A DNA stretch of 64,000 nucleotides from Bog-1198 sp963727045. GTDB taxonomy: Bacteria > Pseudomonadota > Gammaproteobacteria > Steroidobacterales > Steroidobacteraceae. Below the pieces are notes generated by a model. The model did not search any database and was not told the origin of the DNA. It saw only the letters and a program-made list of their open reading frames with translations. Both the position numbers and the translations under genes were made by a program. Position 1 is the first letter of the stretch. Each line of letters opens with the position of its first letter. Positions 52,542 through 61,248 of this stretch are shown piece by piece. Location of the stretch: NCBI GenBank assembly GCA_963727045.1, contig CAVSES010000002.1, positions 434,001-498,000 of the forward strand. The letters are read 5' to 3'.

Positions 52542-53971
52542 CGCATTGTACTGCGGTTGCCGAAGTGTGCTATTTGAGCCTGCGCGAACTTGCCCGTCTG
52601 CTACGTACTCGACAGATATCGGCACACGAGGTGATGGCCGCGCACCTCGCGCAGATCCGCCGGTGGAATCCGAAGCTCAACGCGATCGTGGCGAAGCTGG
52701 ACGACGAAGCCTGCCTCGAACTCGCCGGCGCCGCCGACGCGCGCGCCTCGCGCGGCGAACCGTTGGGCGCGCTGCACGGCCTTCCCTGGGCATTCAAGGA
52801 TCTCGAGCCCGCCGTTGGCTTCCCTTGGACGCGGGGATCCCCCCTCTTCCGCGGCGACCGGCCGGCGGCCGACTCGGTGCTGGTCGAGCGTTTGCGCAAG
52901 GCGGGAGCCGTGCCCATTGGCAAGACGAATACTCCCGAATTCGGCATGGGTTCGCAGACCTATAACGGCGTCTACGGCACCACCGTCAATCCCTACGATT
53001 TGACGAAAACGGCGGGGGGATCGAGCGGTGGCGCAGGCGCAAGCGTGGCGGCCGGCATGCTTCCGGGTGCCGACGGCAGCGATCTTGGAGGTTCGATCAG
53101 AAATCCGGGAAATTTCAATAATGTCGTGGGATTTCGGCCGACCGTCGGCCTGGTGCCGACCGCACCGGACGCGCTGCCGCTGTTGGGATTCTCGGTCAAG
53201 GGGCCGATCGCCCGATCGGTTTCCGACGCCGCCTATCTGCTGGCCGCGATGGCAGGTCCCGATCCGCGGGATCCGGGCTGTGTCCCCTCGGACCCCGATG
53301 CTTTTGCCGGAAGCCTGGATCGAAGCTTCAACGGCGTACGCGCTGCGTGGTGCCCCGATCTCGGCGGCCTGCCCCTGGATCGTCGGGTGCGCGCCGTGCT
53401 CGAATCGCAGCGGCGCACCTTCGAGAGCCTGGGTTGCACGCTCGAGGAGGCGCATCCGGATCTCGCATCGGCGGAGGATGTATTTCTCACCATGCGCGCC
53501 TTTCGCGCCTGGACCGGTTTGAAGCCGCTGCTCGCCGCCCATCGCGCCGATCTCAAGCCCGAGGCGCTCGGCGAGATCGAACGCGGCGCGGCGCTCACGG
53601 CATCGCAGCTGTCGGATGCGATGGTGCGTCATGGCCAGTTACTCGATAACATGCGCGTCTTTCAAGACAAATATCCCTTCATGCTGTGCGCGGTCAATCA
53701 GGTGCCGCCCTTCGATGCGTCCGTGCATTGGCCCGCCGAAGTCGACGGCACGGCGATGGAGCATTACATCGCCTGGATGAAATCGGCCTATTGGATCACG
53801 ACGACATTTCGTCCCGCGATTTCCGTTCCGGCGGGATTCACGCCCGAGGGCTTGCCCGTCGGCATACAGATCGTGGGACGCCATCGCGATGATCTCGGCG
53901 TGCTGCAGCTGGCCCACGCTTTCGAGCAAACGACCGCCGTCGGCAAGCGGCGGCCGGCCGAGACCACGTGA
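52499..53971 (+). CDS. amidase signature family protein
   Basis: Hydrolyses an amide bond; the substrate is not evident. 490 residues. The Ser-Ser-Lys triad is complete: Lys in GLPWAFKDLEP, cis-Ser in TAGGSSGGAGAS and the nucleophile Ser in GSDLGGSIRNPGNFN. The ATG at 52499 has GGAG 6 bases before it; a GTG at 52565 is an alternative. Its stop overlaps the start of the ECF sigma gene (GTGA), so they are probably co-translated. It could be a non-specific amidase rather than the GatA subunit of tRNA amidotransferase, since no gatB or gatC is nearby. Confidence 0.88.
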   Translation: MAKHPDVERRTGPPSHCTAVAEVCYLSLRELARLLRTRQISAHEVMAAHLAQIRRWNPKLNAIVAKLDDEACLELAGAADARASRGEPLGALHGLPWAFKDLEPAVGFPWTRGSPLFRGDRPAADSVLVERLRKAGAVPIGKTNTPEFGMGSQTYNGVYGTTVNPYDLTKTAGGSSGGAGASVAAGMLPGADGSDLGGSIRNPGNFNNVVGFRPTVGLVPTAPDALPLLGFSVKGPIARSVSDAAYLLAAMAGPDPRDPGCVPSDPDAFAGSLDRSFNGVRAAWCPDLGGLPLDRRVRAVLESQRRTFESLGCTLEEAHPDLASAEDVFLTMRAFRAWTGLKPLLAAHRADLKPEALGEIERGAALTASQLSDAMVRHGQLLDNMRVFQDKYPFMLCAVNQVPPFDASVHWPAEVDGTAMEHYIAWMKSAYWITTTFRPAISVPAGFTPEGLPVGIQIVGRHRDDLGVLQLAHAFEQTTAVGKRRPAETT

Positions 53972-54558
53972 CGGAGGCCCAGTCCAACAGTCAGATCACC
54001 CGACTGCTGCTCGACTGGAGCGACGGCGACCAAGAAGCGCTGACCGCGCTGTTTCCGCTCGTCTACGAGGAGCTTCGGCTCATGGCGCACACCCATCTTG
54101 GACGCGAGCGCGGTGCGCACACGCTGCAGCGCACGGCCCTCGTGCATGAGGCCTTCCTGAGGCTGATCGATCAGCGGAACGTGACGTGGCAGTCCCGCAC
54201 CCAGTTCTTCGGTCTCGCGTCGCAGATGATGCGGCGAATCCTCGTTGACTACGCGCGCAAACGCGGCGCGGTGAAGCGCGGCAAGCACGCCATACGGCTG
54301 AACATCGACGAGGTCCTGGCCCGGGACGCGCCCGACGCGCTGCAGGTGGTCGAACGGGACGTGGATTTCGGCGCGATCGACGCCGCGCTGAAGCGACTGG
54401 AACAGATGGACCCGCGGCAGGGAAAGATCGTCGAGCTGCGCTTCTTCGGCGACCTCAGCCTTGAGGAAGCCGCGGATGTCATCGGGGTTTCCCTCGCGAC
54501 CGTCAAGCGGGACTGGTTCAGCGCTCGCGCATGGCTCGAGCGCGAACTCGCTAACTGA
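53968..54558 (+). CDS. ECF-type RNA polymerase sigma factor
   Basis: Group 4 sigma factor, 196 residues. Region 2 (TALFPLVYEELRLMAHTHL, then RTQFFGLASQMMRRILVDYARKR) and region 4 (LRFFGDLSLEEAADVIGVSLATVKRDWFSARAWL) are clear. The VDYAR-x-R and TVKRDW features fit the subgroup common in planctomycetes and Steroidobacter, which often pairs with Ser/Thr kinases instead of a classic anti-sigma factor. Start is a GTG that overlaps the amidase stop. It runs tail to tail, with 8 bases of overlap, against such a kinase gene. Confidence 0.9.
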   Translation: MTEAQSNSQITRLLLDWSDGDQEALTALFPLVYEELRLMAHTHLGRERGAHTLQRTALVHEAFLRLIDQRNVTWQSRTQFFGLASQMMRRILVDYARKRGAVKRGKHAIRLNIDEVLARDAPDALQVVERDVDFGAIDAALKRLEQMDPRQGKIVELRFFGDLSLEEAADVIGVSLATVKRDWFSARAWLERELAN

Positions 54559-57133
54559 TGGCCCCTCCCGTGCGCGAAACAGGCGCTCCGCCAAGTCTGC
54601 GGATGGCCGCCTTGCTCGTCGCGACACCCGCAGCGGAGTCTCGAAGATCCTTCGATTGACTCGCATTCAGTGCGCCACGTGCGCGCAGACTCTCATGCAG
54701 TGCAGCGCTCTTTTCAAAGGCACTTTCGGCTTTGAGCCATTCCTTCAGCTTCCGGGTCTTGGAGATATGCGCGTCCGAAGCCACGAGCACGTGAGCACGC
54801 GCCAGGCCAAGAACCGCCGCCGCGTATTCGTTCTCTCCGATCTCACCGCTCTGCCCGGCCGGCAATCTGCCGAGAATGCCGAGAGCCGCGTTGTAGGCAT
54901 CAAACGCCGCCGCCGATTTTCCCAGTGAAAGGTAGGCGTGCCCAAGGTTGCGTCTCAGCTGTGCGCTGGAAAGGCGCGCCGCCACGTTTTCGGGGTCGGC
55001 GGCAATCACGGTGTCGAGCAGCCCGATTGCCATGATGCATTCGTCGATTGCGGCGGGCACTTGGTGAACGAAGAACAGGGCCTTGGCGAGATTGGCGTGA
55101 TCAGCCACCAGATCGCGCTTTGCCCGTTCGTCGTCGGGGTGTTCCGCGCTCAAGTTCGCGTCCAATTCGAGCGCCTTTCTTTCGATTGCAACGGCTTCGG
55201 GAAGCAGCGCCGCATCGCCGTCGGCCTGGGAGACGTAGTCGACGATGGCGTTCATCGCACGGTCATATGCGACTGCCAGGGCACGTCGCCGCCGCAGATC
55301 CCGAGGCTCTCCCTGCAGGAGAGTTTCCGCTTCGGCAATGCTCTTGCGGCACACAGGGAGACTCTCATGGAAATCGCCCGCCGCCCCGAGCAACGAGCAG
55401 TAGGCCGCGTCGGCGTCCTGCATGTCCTGCCGATAGCGCAGATTTTCCGGTTCCGCCTCGAGCGCTTCGGCGATCGACTCGGCCGCGAGCCCCGCGACGG
55501 GCACCGACGCTTGGACGTGGCCTGCGTAAAACTCGCCGAGCGCGAGGCTGCGCAGGCTGCGGCTGAGCTCCGCGCGTTCCTCGAGGTCGGCCGGCCGCTT
55601 CGCCACGAGGAACCCGAGCATCGCTGCGGACTTTTGATAGCTCATGACCGCGACCCGGAAGTCCCCGGCGTTTTGCGTGCCGTATCCGCCTTGAATGTCG
55701 CCCACCTTCCGATAAGCGACCGCGAGCTCCTTGTTGATTTCGTCGTCGTTGGAGATTTCCGCTGCCAGCTCGTTCAAATACTCGAGCGCGCGCGTGACCA
55801 GGAGCTGGCGGGCCGGGGTGGCGCCGCGCAGATCCTTGATCGCGTCGTGCAGCTCGAACATCAACGAGTTTGCGAGTTTGCGCGTTCGGCTGAAGTCGCG
55901 TTCGGCCCGCAGCTTTTCTCTCTGGGCGATGTGCGCCTGATGAGTGGCGGCGATCACGCCGCCGATCAGCGCCAGCGCCACCACCAGCGCCGCGGCGATC
56001 TCGACTCTGTGGCGCCGCGCGAATTTGGCGGCCCGGTATCCCATCCGTCCGCCGTGCGCAGCCACCGGCAATCCCGTGAGGTAGCGCCGGATGTCCTCGG
56101 ACAGCCGCTCGACGGAGGCATAGCGCTTCTCGGGCTCCTTGCGCAGCGCCATGAGCACGATGTCATCGAGGTCGCGGGCAAGCCCCGCAGCCGCGGCACT
56201 GGGCCTCAACGGCTCCTTTTCGCACACCTGCGTGATCGCGTCCTGAGTCGACGCCAGGCTGCCGCGATAGGGACTGCGTCCGCTCAGCAGGTGAAACAGC
56301 ACCACCCCCAGCGAATACACGTCGCTCGCGGTGGTGATCGGCAGGCCGAGTATCTGCTCGGGGCTTGAAAATGCCGGGGTCAGCGCCGAAATCGCCGTCA
56401 TTGTGGCGTGGCTCGCGGACTCGCCCGGATCCTGCAGGATCTTGGCGATGCCGAAGTCCAGCAGCTTGATGCTCCCGTCGGCCGCGACCAAAATGTTGCG
56501 CGGCTTGAGATCGCGATGCACGATCAAGTGTCGATGTGCGTACGCCACCGCGGCGCAGACCTGTTGGAACAGGCGAAGCCGCTCCGCGATGGGTAAGGCG
56601 TGCTCCTCGCAGTACGCATCGATGGGTCGGCCTTCCACCAGCTCCATCACCAGGTACGGCACCCCCTCCGGGGTGGCCCCGCCATCCAGCAGGCGCGCAA
56701 TGTTCGGATGATCCAGGCTCGCCAGAATTTGGCGCTCCGCCCTGAATCTCTGCAGCACGAAGTCGGTGCTGTAGCCGCCGCGCACCAGCTTGATGGCGAC
56801 TTCCTTCTCGTAGTGTGCATCGGCCCGCCGCGCCCTGTAGACCTCGCCCATGCCACCGCGTCCCAGCAGCGCAACCAATTCGTATGGCCCGACGCGCTGT
56901 CCGAGCCAACGATCCTCCGGCACCCCCACCCCGCCTTCGGACAGGTAATCGCCCGCAAACCGGTCGACGATGGCATCCGGTGTCCGGTGAATCGCCAGCA
57001 GCGACTCGACCTCGCGGCGCAAATCCGCGTCCTCCCCGCACGCTTCGTCGAGATGGCACGCCCGCGCCGCCGCCTCGAGCTCGCTCGCGGACGAAAAAAT
57101 CTCCCTAACCTGCTGCCACCGCTCAGGAGTCAT
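54551..57133 (-). CDS. membrane-bound Ser/Thr protein kinase with TPR-like C-terminal region
   Basis: 860 residues from the ATG at 57133. An N-terminal cytoplasmic helical part (about 1-95) precedes a complete Hanks-type kinase domain: glycine loop GRGGMGEVYRA, Lys in VAIKLV, catalytic HRDLKPRN, DFG in LLDFGIAK and FSSPEQILG. One membrane helix (EIAAALVVALALIGGVIAA) follows near residue 390, then a long helical-repeat region (for example LGHAYLSLGKSAAAFDAYNAALGIL) predicted to be periplasmic. Convergent with the ECF sigma gene, which suggests they form a signalling pair. It lies back to back with the biosynthetic operon. Confidence 0.9.
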   Translation of the reverse strand: MTPERWQQVREIFSSASELEAAARACHLDEACGEDADLRREVESLLAIHRTPDAIVDRFAGDYLSEGGVGVPEDRWLGQRVGPYELVALLGRGGMGEVYRARRADAHYEKEVAIKLVRGGYSTDFVLQRFRAERQILASLDHPNIARLLDGGATPEGVPYLVMELVEGRPIDAYCEEHALPIAERLRLFQQVCAAVAYAHRHLIVHRDLKPRNILVAADGSIKLLDFGIAKILQDPGESASHATMTAISALTPAFSSPEQILGLPITTASDVYSLGVVLFHLLSGRSPYRGSLASTQDAITQVCEKEPLRPSAAAAGLARDLDDIVLMALRKEPEKRYASVERLSEDIRRYLTGLPVAAHGGRMGYRAAKFARRHRVEIAAALVVALALIGGVIAATHQAHIAQREKLRAERDFSRTRKLANSLMFELHDAIKDLRGATPARQLLVTRALEYLNELAAEISNDDEINKELAVAYRKVGDIQGGYGTQNAGDFRVAVMSYQKSAAMLGFLVAKRPADLEERAELSRSLRSLALGEFYAGHVQASVPVAGLAAESIAEALEAEPENLRYRQDMQDADAAYCSLLGAAGDFHESLPVCRKSIAEAETLLQGEPRDLRRRRALAVAYDRAMNAIVDYVSQADGDAALLPEAVAIERKALELDANLSAEHPDDERAKRDLVADHANLAKALFFVHQVPAAIDECIMAIGLLDTVIAADPENVAARLSSAQLRRNLGHAYLSLGKSAAAFDAYNAALGILGRLPAGQSGEIGENEYAAAVLGLARAHVLVASDAHISKTRKLKEWLKAESAFEKSAALHESLRARGALNASQSKDLRDSAAGVATSKAAIRRLGGAPVSRTGGAIS

Positions 57134-57244
57134 TGTTCTTGTCTGGCAAGGATCATCGCACAGGTCAAGTGAGGGCTCCATACAGGCCCGTGAGCCGTTT
57201 TTGCCGCCATTTACGCGCTATGGGAGAAAGGAGAAGTCTCGATC

Positions 57245-58504
57245 ATGAGCCGGGTTATGTCAGATGGTGCGCAGCTGGGTCTTGCGGACTTTTTCGCGGG
57301 CGACCCGCACGATCCGCTCGAAGTGCCGGCGGAATTCATGGATTGGCGCCGCGCGACGGCGCGTCAACAGTCCCTCGTGGGGCGCCGCCTGACCATGTCC
57401 GTCGGGCCGCGGACCGCCCTGAAGTACCGGGGACGCACCTGCAGCGTCGTCAATTTCGCCTCGCTCGACTACCTTGGGTTTGCACGCATCGGCGACATCG
57501 CAGACGCCCAGATTCGCGCATTGCCCGAATGGGGCAGCGGCGCCGCCGGCGTTCCGCTTCTCACCGGAATGTCGGAACAGCATGCGTTGCTCGAGGAAGA
57601 ACTGGCGGCGTTGACCCGCAAACCCTGCGCCATGCTTTACTCGAGCGGCTTTTCAGCCGCCGTCGGAACGTGCTGCGCCATACTGCGGCGGGGCGATGTC
57701 GCCATCTGCGATGAAAGAGCGCACATGTCGTGGTTTGACGGCATCCGGATGGCGGGCGCGAGACTCGCCACGTTCCTTCATGGCGACGTCGCGAGTCTGG
57801 CCCAGGTACTCGAGCGGCACGATGGCGCCCGAAGGGTCGTGATCGTGGACGCGCTCTATTCGATGGACGGGGACTTCGCGCCTCTCGACCGCATCGTCGC
57901 CGTCGCGCGCGAGCACGCGGTCAAGGTCATCGTTGATGAGGCTCATTCGGTATTTGCCGACGGTCCGGGCGGGGGCGGCGTCACCGCCCGGCTGGGGCTC
58001 AACGACGACGTGGCGGTGTACATGGGGACGCTGTCCAAGGCGCTCGCCATGGTGGGGGGCTTCGTGGCTGCGGCAGCTCCAATCGTCGATTACATGCGCT
58101 ACTACAGCCACCCGTATGTCTTTTCCGGGGCGCTGCCGCCGGCGCTGGTTGCCGGCACCCGCCGTGCGCTCGCTTTGGCGCGCACCGCCGACGATCGCCG
58201 TGAACGATTGCTGGAAAATGCGTGCTACATGCGCACGCAGCTCACGGCGCTTGGCCTCAACATCGGCAATTCCGAAAGTTGGATCATCCCCGTCATCTTC
58301 GACGATCGGCGCGACCTGCTGTTCGCGGCCGCAGAACGGCTGATGGAAGCCGGCATATACGTGGTGCCGGTCGATTTTCCCGCGGTGCCCGAGGCGCAGG
58401 TTCGTCTGCGTATAACCGTCAGCGCCGAGCACACGCACAGGGACCTCGACGAGGGTCTGGATCGCATCGGCGACATCGTCGTGCCGCTTCTCCGGGACCG
58501 CTGA
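57245..58504 (+). CDS. alpha-oxoamine synthase (AONS/serine palmitoyltransferase-like)
   Basis: PLP enzyme expected to condense an acyl-thioester with an amino acid, losing CO2, to give an alpha-aminoketone. 419 residues. Conserved parts are NFASLDYLGFA (N-Y-L-G-like), SSGFSAAVGTCCAIL, DEAHSVFADG with PLP-ring Asp231, and GTLSKALAMVGGF with the Schiff-base Lys265. RBS GGAGAAAGGAG precedes the ATG at 57245; ATG 57257 is an alternative. It is the first gene of the operon and its stop shares one base with the next start. It is not clearly BioF, since the other biotin genes are absent; the neighbours suggest it acts on a polyketide or fatty acyl chain. Confidence 0.88.
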   Translation: MSRVMSDGAQLGLADFFAGDPHDPLEVPAEFMDWRRATARQQSLVGRRLTMSVGPRTALKYRGRTCSVVNFASLDYLGFARIGDIADAQIRALPEWGSGAAGVPLLTGMSEQHALLEEELAALTRKPCAMLYSSGFSAAVGTCCAILRRGDVAICDERAHMSWFDGIRMAGARLATFLHGDVASLAQVLERHDGARRVVIVDALYSMDGDFAPLDRIVAVAREHAVKVIVDEAHSVFADGPGGGGVTARLGLNDDVAVYMGTLSKALAMVGGFVAAAAPIVDYMRYYSHPYVFSGALPPALVAGTRRALALARTADDRRERLLENACYMRTQLTALGLNIGNSESWIIPVIFDDRRDLLFAAAERLMEAGIYVVPVDFPAVPEAQVRLRITVSAEHTHRDLDEGLDRIGDIVVPLLRDR

Positions 58505-59448
58505 TGAACCCGTTCGTATTCATCTTCCCCGGCCAGTCCTCGCGCTATCGCGAAATGCTCGCCCGCGCCGTCGCGCGTTCAGCGGCGGCCTGCGCGGTGC
58601 TCCGTGAGGCATCGGAAATTCTCGGCCGCCACCTACGGAAGGAACTTGCGCCGGAGGCTCCAGCCCTGTTCAGCGACAATCGCAGCGTGCAGGTCGGCGT
58701 ATTCCTGGTATCGCATATTTATCTGCGCGAACTCGCCGCCCACGGCATACGCCCCGCGCTGTCGCTCGGTCTCTCGCTTGGCGAATACAATCACCTGGTC
58801 GACATAGGAGCCATCGAGTTTGCCGACGCGCTCAAGGTCGTCGACGCGCGAGGCCGCGTTTACGCCGAAGGTCCGCCGGGCATGATGACTTCCCTGTTCC
58901 CGGCGGACGAAACGGCGGTGGCGCGAATCGTGTCGGACGTCGGCGCCGGCGTTGCCATCTCGAATTTCAACTCGCCCTCGCAACTCGTCATTGCCGGGCC
59001 GCGTGACGCGGTAACCCGCGCTGCGGCGCTGTTCGAGGAGCGTGAATTCGGCCAGGCCGCCGTCATCGAAGATAGAATTCCGATGCACACCATCCACTTT
59101 CGCGCGGTGGCCGACTCGTTGAGGCCGCACCTCGAGGCGGCGCGCTGGAGGAAGGTGGCCGGTCCCTACATTCCCAACGTGGCGGCCGCCCTTGTCCATG
59201 GCGCCGAACCGTCGACGATCATCGAGAGCCTGTTCCACCACGTGTTCTTGCCCGTGCAGTGGCGCCGCTCCATCGAGGCCGTGCTCGCCACGCTACCCGG
59301 AGCCATCTTCGTCGAGGTGGGACCGAAGCGCGTCCTCTGCAATCTTCTGGCACATCGCTGGGTTCGCAATGAATGCTTTGCGGTCGACGATGCCGGAGTC
59401 GACGCCGTCATCTCGCAATTGCAGAAACGCTTGGCGGCGGCCGGATGA
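58504..59448 (+). CDS. malonyl-type acyltransferase (FabD/trans-AT-like)
   Basis: Transfers an acyl group, most likely malonyl, from CoA to an acyl carrier protein. 314 residues. FIFPGQSSRYREML at the start; nucleophile Ser91 in GLSLGEYN; Arg116 in VVDARGRVYAEG, equivalent to the FabD Arg that binds the malonyl carboxylate; His195 in PMHTIHF. Standalone, as trans-acting ATs of polyketide clusters are (PksC type). The start overlaps the oxoamine synthase stop (TGATG) and the stop overlaps the next start (ATGA). Confidence 0.88.
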   Translation: MNPFVFIFPGQSSRYREMLARAVARSAAACAVLREASEILGRHLRKELAPEAPALFSDNRSVQVGVFLVSHIYLRELAAHGIRPALSLGLSLGEYNHLVDIGAIEFADALKVVDARGRVYAEGPPGMMTSLFPADETAVARIVSDVGAGVAISNFNSPSQLVIAGPRDAVTRAAALFEEREFGQAAVIEDRIPMHTIHFRAVADSLRPHLEAARWRKVAGPYIPNVAAALVHGAEPSTIIESLFHHVFLPVQWRRSIEAVLATLPGAIFVEVGPKRVLCNLLAHRWVRNECFAVDDAGVDAVISQLQKRLAAAG

Positions 59449-59969
59449 ACGCGCGCGCCATCCCGCAGATCATGCATGAGCTGCGGCGCGGCCCGCTGCA
59501 CCCGGCTTCTGCGGCCGCGCTGGCTGCCCGCGAGCGGGAGGCCGTGGTTGCGCGCATCCTGCCCCACCGGCACCCCTTCTTATTCGTCGACCGCGTCGTG
59601 AGCTTCGATCCTGAAGGGCGCACGCTGCTGGCGGAGCGTCACGTCGACCCGGGGGATCCGATCTTTCGGGGTCACTTCCCGGCCGCTCCCGTGTTCCCCG
59701 CCGCTCTGCAGATTGAAGCCATCGGTCAGGCCTGCCTGTGCTTGTGGAGCCTGGCCGAGAATGGCGGCCGACCCACTCATCTCGGCCTGCGAGTGACCAG
59801 AGTGGAGCAGGCGCAGTTCCTGTCGCCCGTGCTGCCCGACCAGACCATGCTGCTGCATGCCAAGCTGCTGGCCGCCGACGAGCTGCTGGTGACCGCCGCG
59901 GGTCAGGTATTCGTCGGCGAGCGGCTGTGCGCGGTACTGGTCATCAATGTGGCAATCGTCGATGGCTAA
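59445..59969 (+). CDS. FabZ-type hotdog dehydratase
   Basis: Predicted beta-hydroxyacyl-ACP dehydratase. 174 residues with an N-terminal extension of about 30 residues over FabZ. ILPHRHPFLFVDRVVSFDPEG, then FRGHFPAAPVFPAALQIEAIGQA, containing the catalytic pair His77 and Glu91, 14 apart as in E. coli FabZ (54 and 68). ATG at 59445 overlaps the acyltransferase stop; its stop overlaps the ketosynthase start by 8 bases. A housekeeping fabZ is expected elsewhere with lpxA, so this one is likely dedicated to the operon. Confidence 0.9.
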   Translation: MNARAIPQIMHELRRGPLHPASAAALAAREREAVVARILPHRHPFLFVDRVVSFDPEGRTLLAERHVDPGDPIFRGHFPAAPVFPAALQIEAIGQACLCLWSLAENGGRPTHLGLRVTRVEQAQFLSPVLPDQTMLLHAKLLAADELLVTAAGQVFVGERLCAVLVINVAIVDG

Positions 59970-61248
59970 ACGCGTCGTCATCACGGGGATGTCGGTCGTG
60001 ACCGGGCTCGGCCACACGCTGGATGAGTTTCTGGCCGCTCTACTGGCGAACAAGTCGGCCATCAGGCGCTGGAGCAGCCTCGACACCTCGCGCGTCTACG
60101 GCAAGATCGGCGGCGATCTCGCCGACTTCAACTGTGAATCGACGGCGGCCCAGCTTGGCGCACATCTTCCGCAAGACGTGTCCGCGCGCATGACGCGCTT
60201 GATGCGCCGCGCGCCGTGGTCCACGAAGATTTCGATGCTGCTCGCAACCGATGCGTTTCGAGATGCCGGTCTGTACGGGGCGCCGGCGTTCGCAGCGCAG
60301 TGCCCCGTCATCGTCGCCGGACACAATCAGAACTCCCGATATATCAACTCGCAGCTCGCCGAGTTCGCGGCGGAGCCCGACTACATCGATCCGCTGTTCT
60401 CCCTGCACGCCCTCGACACCGATCACGGAGGCTCCGTTTCGGAAGTGTTGAAGACCGGCGGCCCGCTCTACACGGTGGGCGGCGCGTGCGCGAGCGGCAA
60501 TCTCGGGCTGCGATTGGCCGTCGATGAGGTGCGCCACAGGGGCGCCGATCGTGCTTTGGTGGTCGCTCCGGTACTGGACATCGCGCCCATGGACCTGCAC
60601 GGGATGGCCTTGATGGGCGCGATCAGTTTTCAAAGCTTCAATGACGAGCCCTCCGCGGCGAGCCGTCCCTACGACGTCCGGCGCGAGGGCTTCGTACCCT
60701 CGCACGGCGGCGGCGCGCTCGTGGTCGAGAGCCTCGAAAGCGCGCGGAGCCGCGGGGCAAGAGTCTATGCGGAGGTGCTGGCGGTGGAGGCGAGCGCAGA
60801 CGCCAATCATCTGCCGCAGCCGTCCACTGAAGGACAGGTACGCGCGATGCAGCACGCCCTGCGCAGCGCCGGCGTGCAACCCGACGAAGTCGACTACATC
60901 TCGGCGCACGCGACCTCGACGCCGCTCGGCGACACCACCGAGATTCGCTCGATCAAGACGGTATTTGGCAGGCACGCGTACCGCCTCAAGATCAACGCCC
61001 CCAAATCGCTGCTGGGCCACACCTGCTGGTCCGCGCCGACGGTGGAGACGATCGCGGCGGTCCTTCAGATGCGGGCCGGACTGCTGCATCGCTCGATCAA
61101 CATCGACGACATGGATCCCGAGGTCGATCTGGACGTGTGCCGCGCCGAAAATGCGCGGTGGCCCGTGCGGGTGCTCCTCAAGAATTCCTTTGGATTTGGC
61201 GGCATCAACTGCGTGGCTCTGCTATCCCGATATGACGGAAACCGATAA
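59962..61248 (+). CDS. beta-ketoacyl synthase, FabF-like, standalone
   Basis: Carbon-carbon bond-forming condensing enzyme. 428 residues. The triad is complete: Cys176 in GGACASGN, His316 in SAHATSTPLGD and His353 in KSLLGHTCW. The spacings (140 and 37 residues) equal those of FabF. The C-terminus FGFGGINCVALLSRY is normal. The motif GHTCWSAPTVE differs from the FabF GHTxGAAG pattern, so it is a specialised subfamily. The KS of beta-branching cassettes usually has Ser in place of Cys and only decarboxylates; this one keeps Cys. Confidence 0.9.
   Translation: MAKRVVITGMSVVTGLGHTLDEFLAALLANKSAIRRWSSLDTSRVYGKIGGDLADFNCESTAAQLGAHLPQDVSARMTRLMRRAPWSTKISMLLATDAFRDAGLYGAPAFAAQCPVIVAGHNQNSRYINSQLAEFAAEPDYIDPLFSLHALDTDHGGSVSEVLKTGGPLYTVGGACASGNLGLRLAVDEVRHRGADRALVVAPVLDIAPMDLHGMALMGAISFQSFNDEPSAASRPYDVRREGFVPSHGGGALVVESLESARSRGARVYAEVLAVEASADANHLPQPSTEGQVRAMQHALRSAGVQPDEVDYISAHATSTPLGDTTEIRSIKTVFGRHAYRLKINAPKSLLGHTCWSAPTVETIAAVLQMRAGLLHRSINIDDMDPEVDLDVCRAENARWPVRVLLKNSFGFGGINCVALLSRYDGNR

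Noticed and set aside
57245..58504. BioF (biotin synthesis) assignment
   Set aside because: No other biotin gene is nearby and the gene is tightly coupled to an AT-DH-KS-KR-HMGS-ECH set. The family is right but the pathway is unlikely.
59962..61248. Decarboxylating KS (PksF type) assignment
   Set aside because: The nucleophile is Cys176 in GGACASGN, not Ser, so a purely decarboxylating role is not supported by the sequence.
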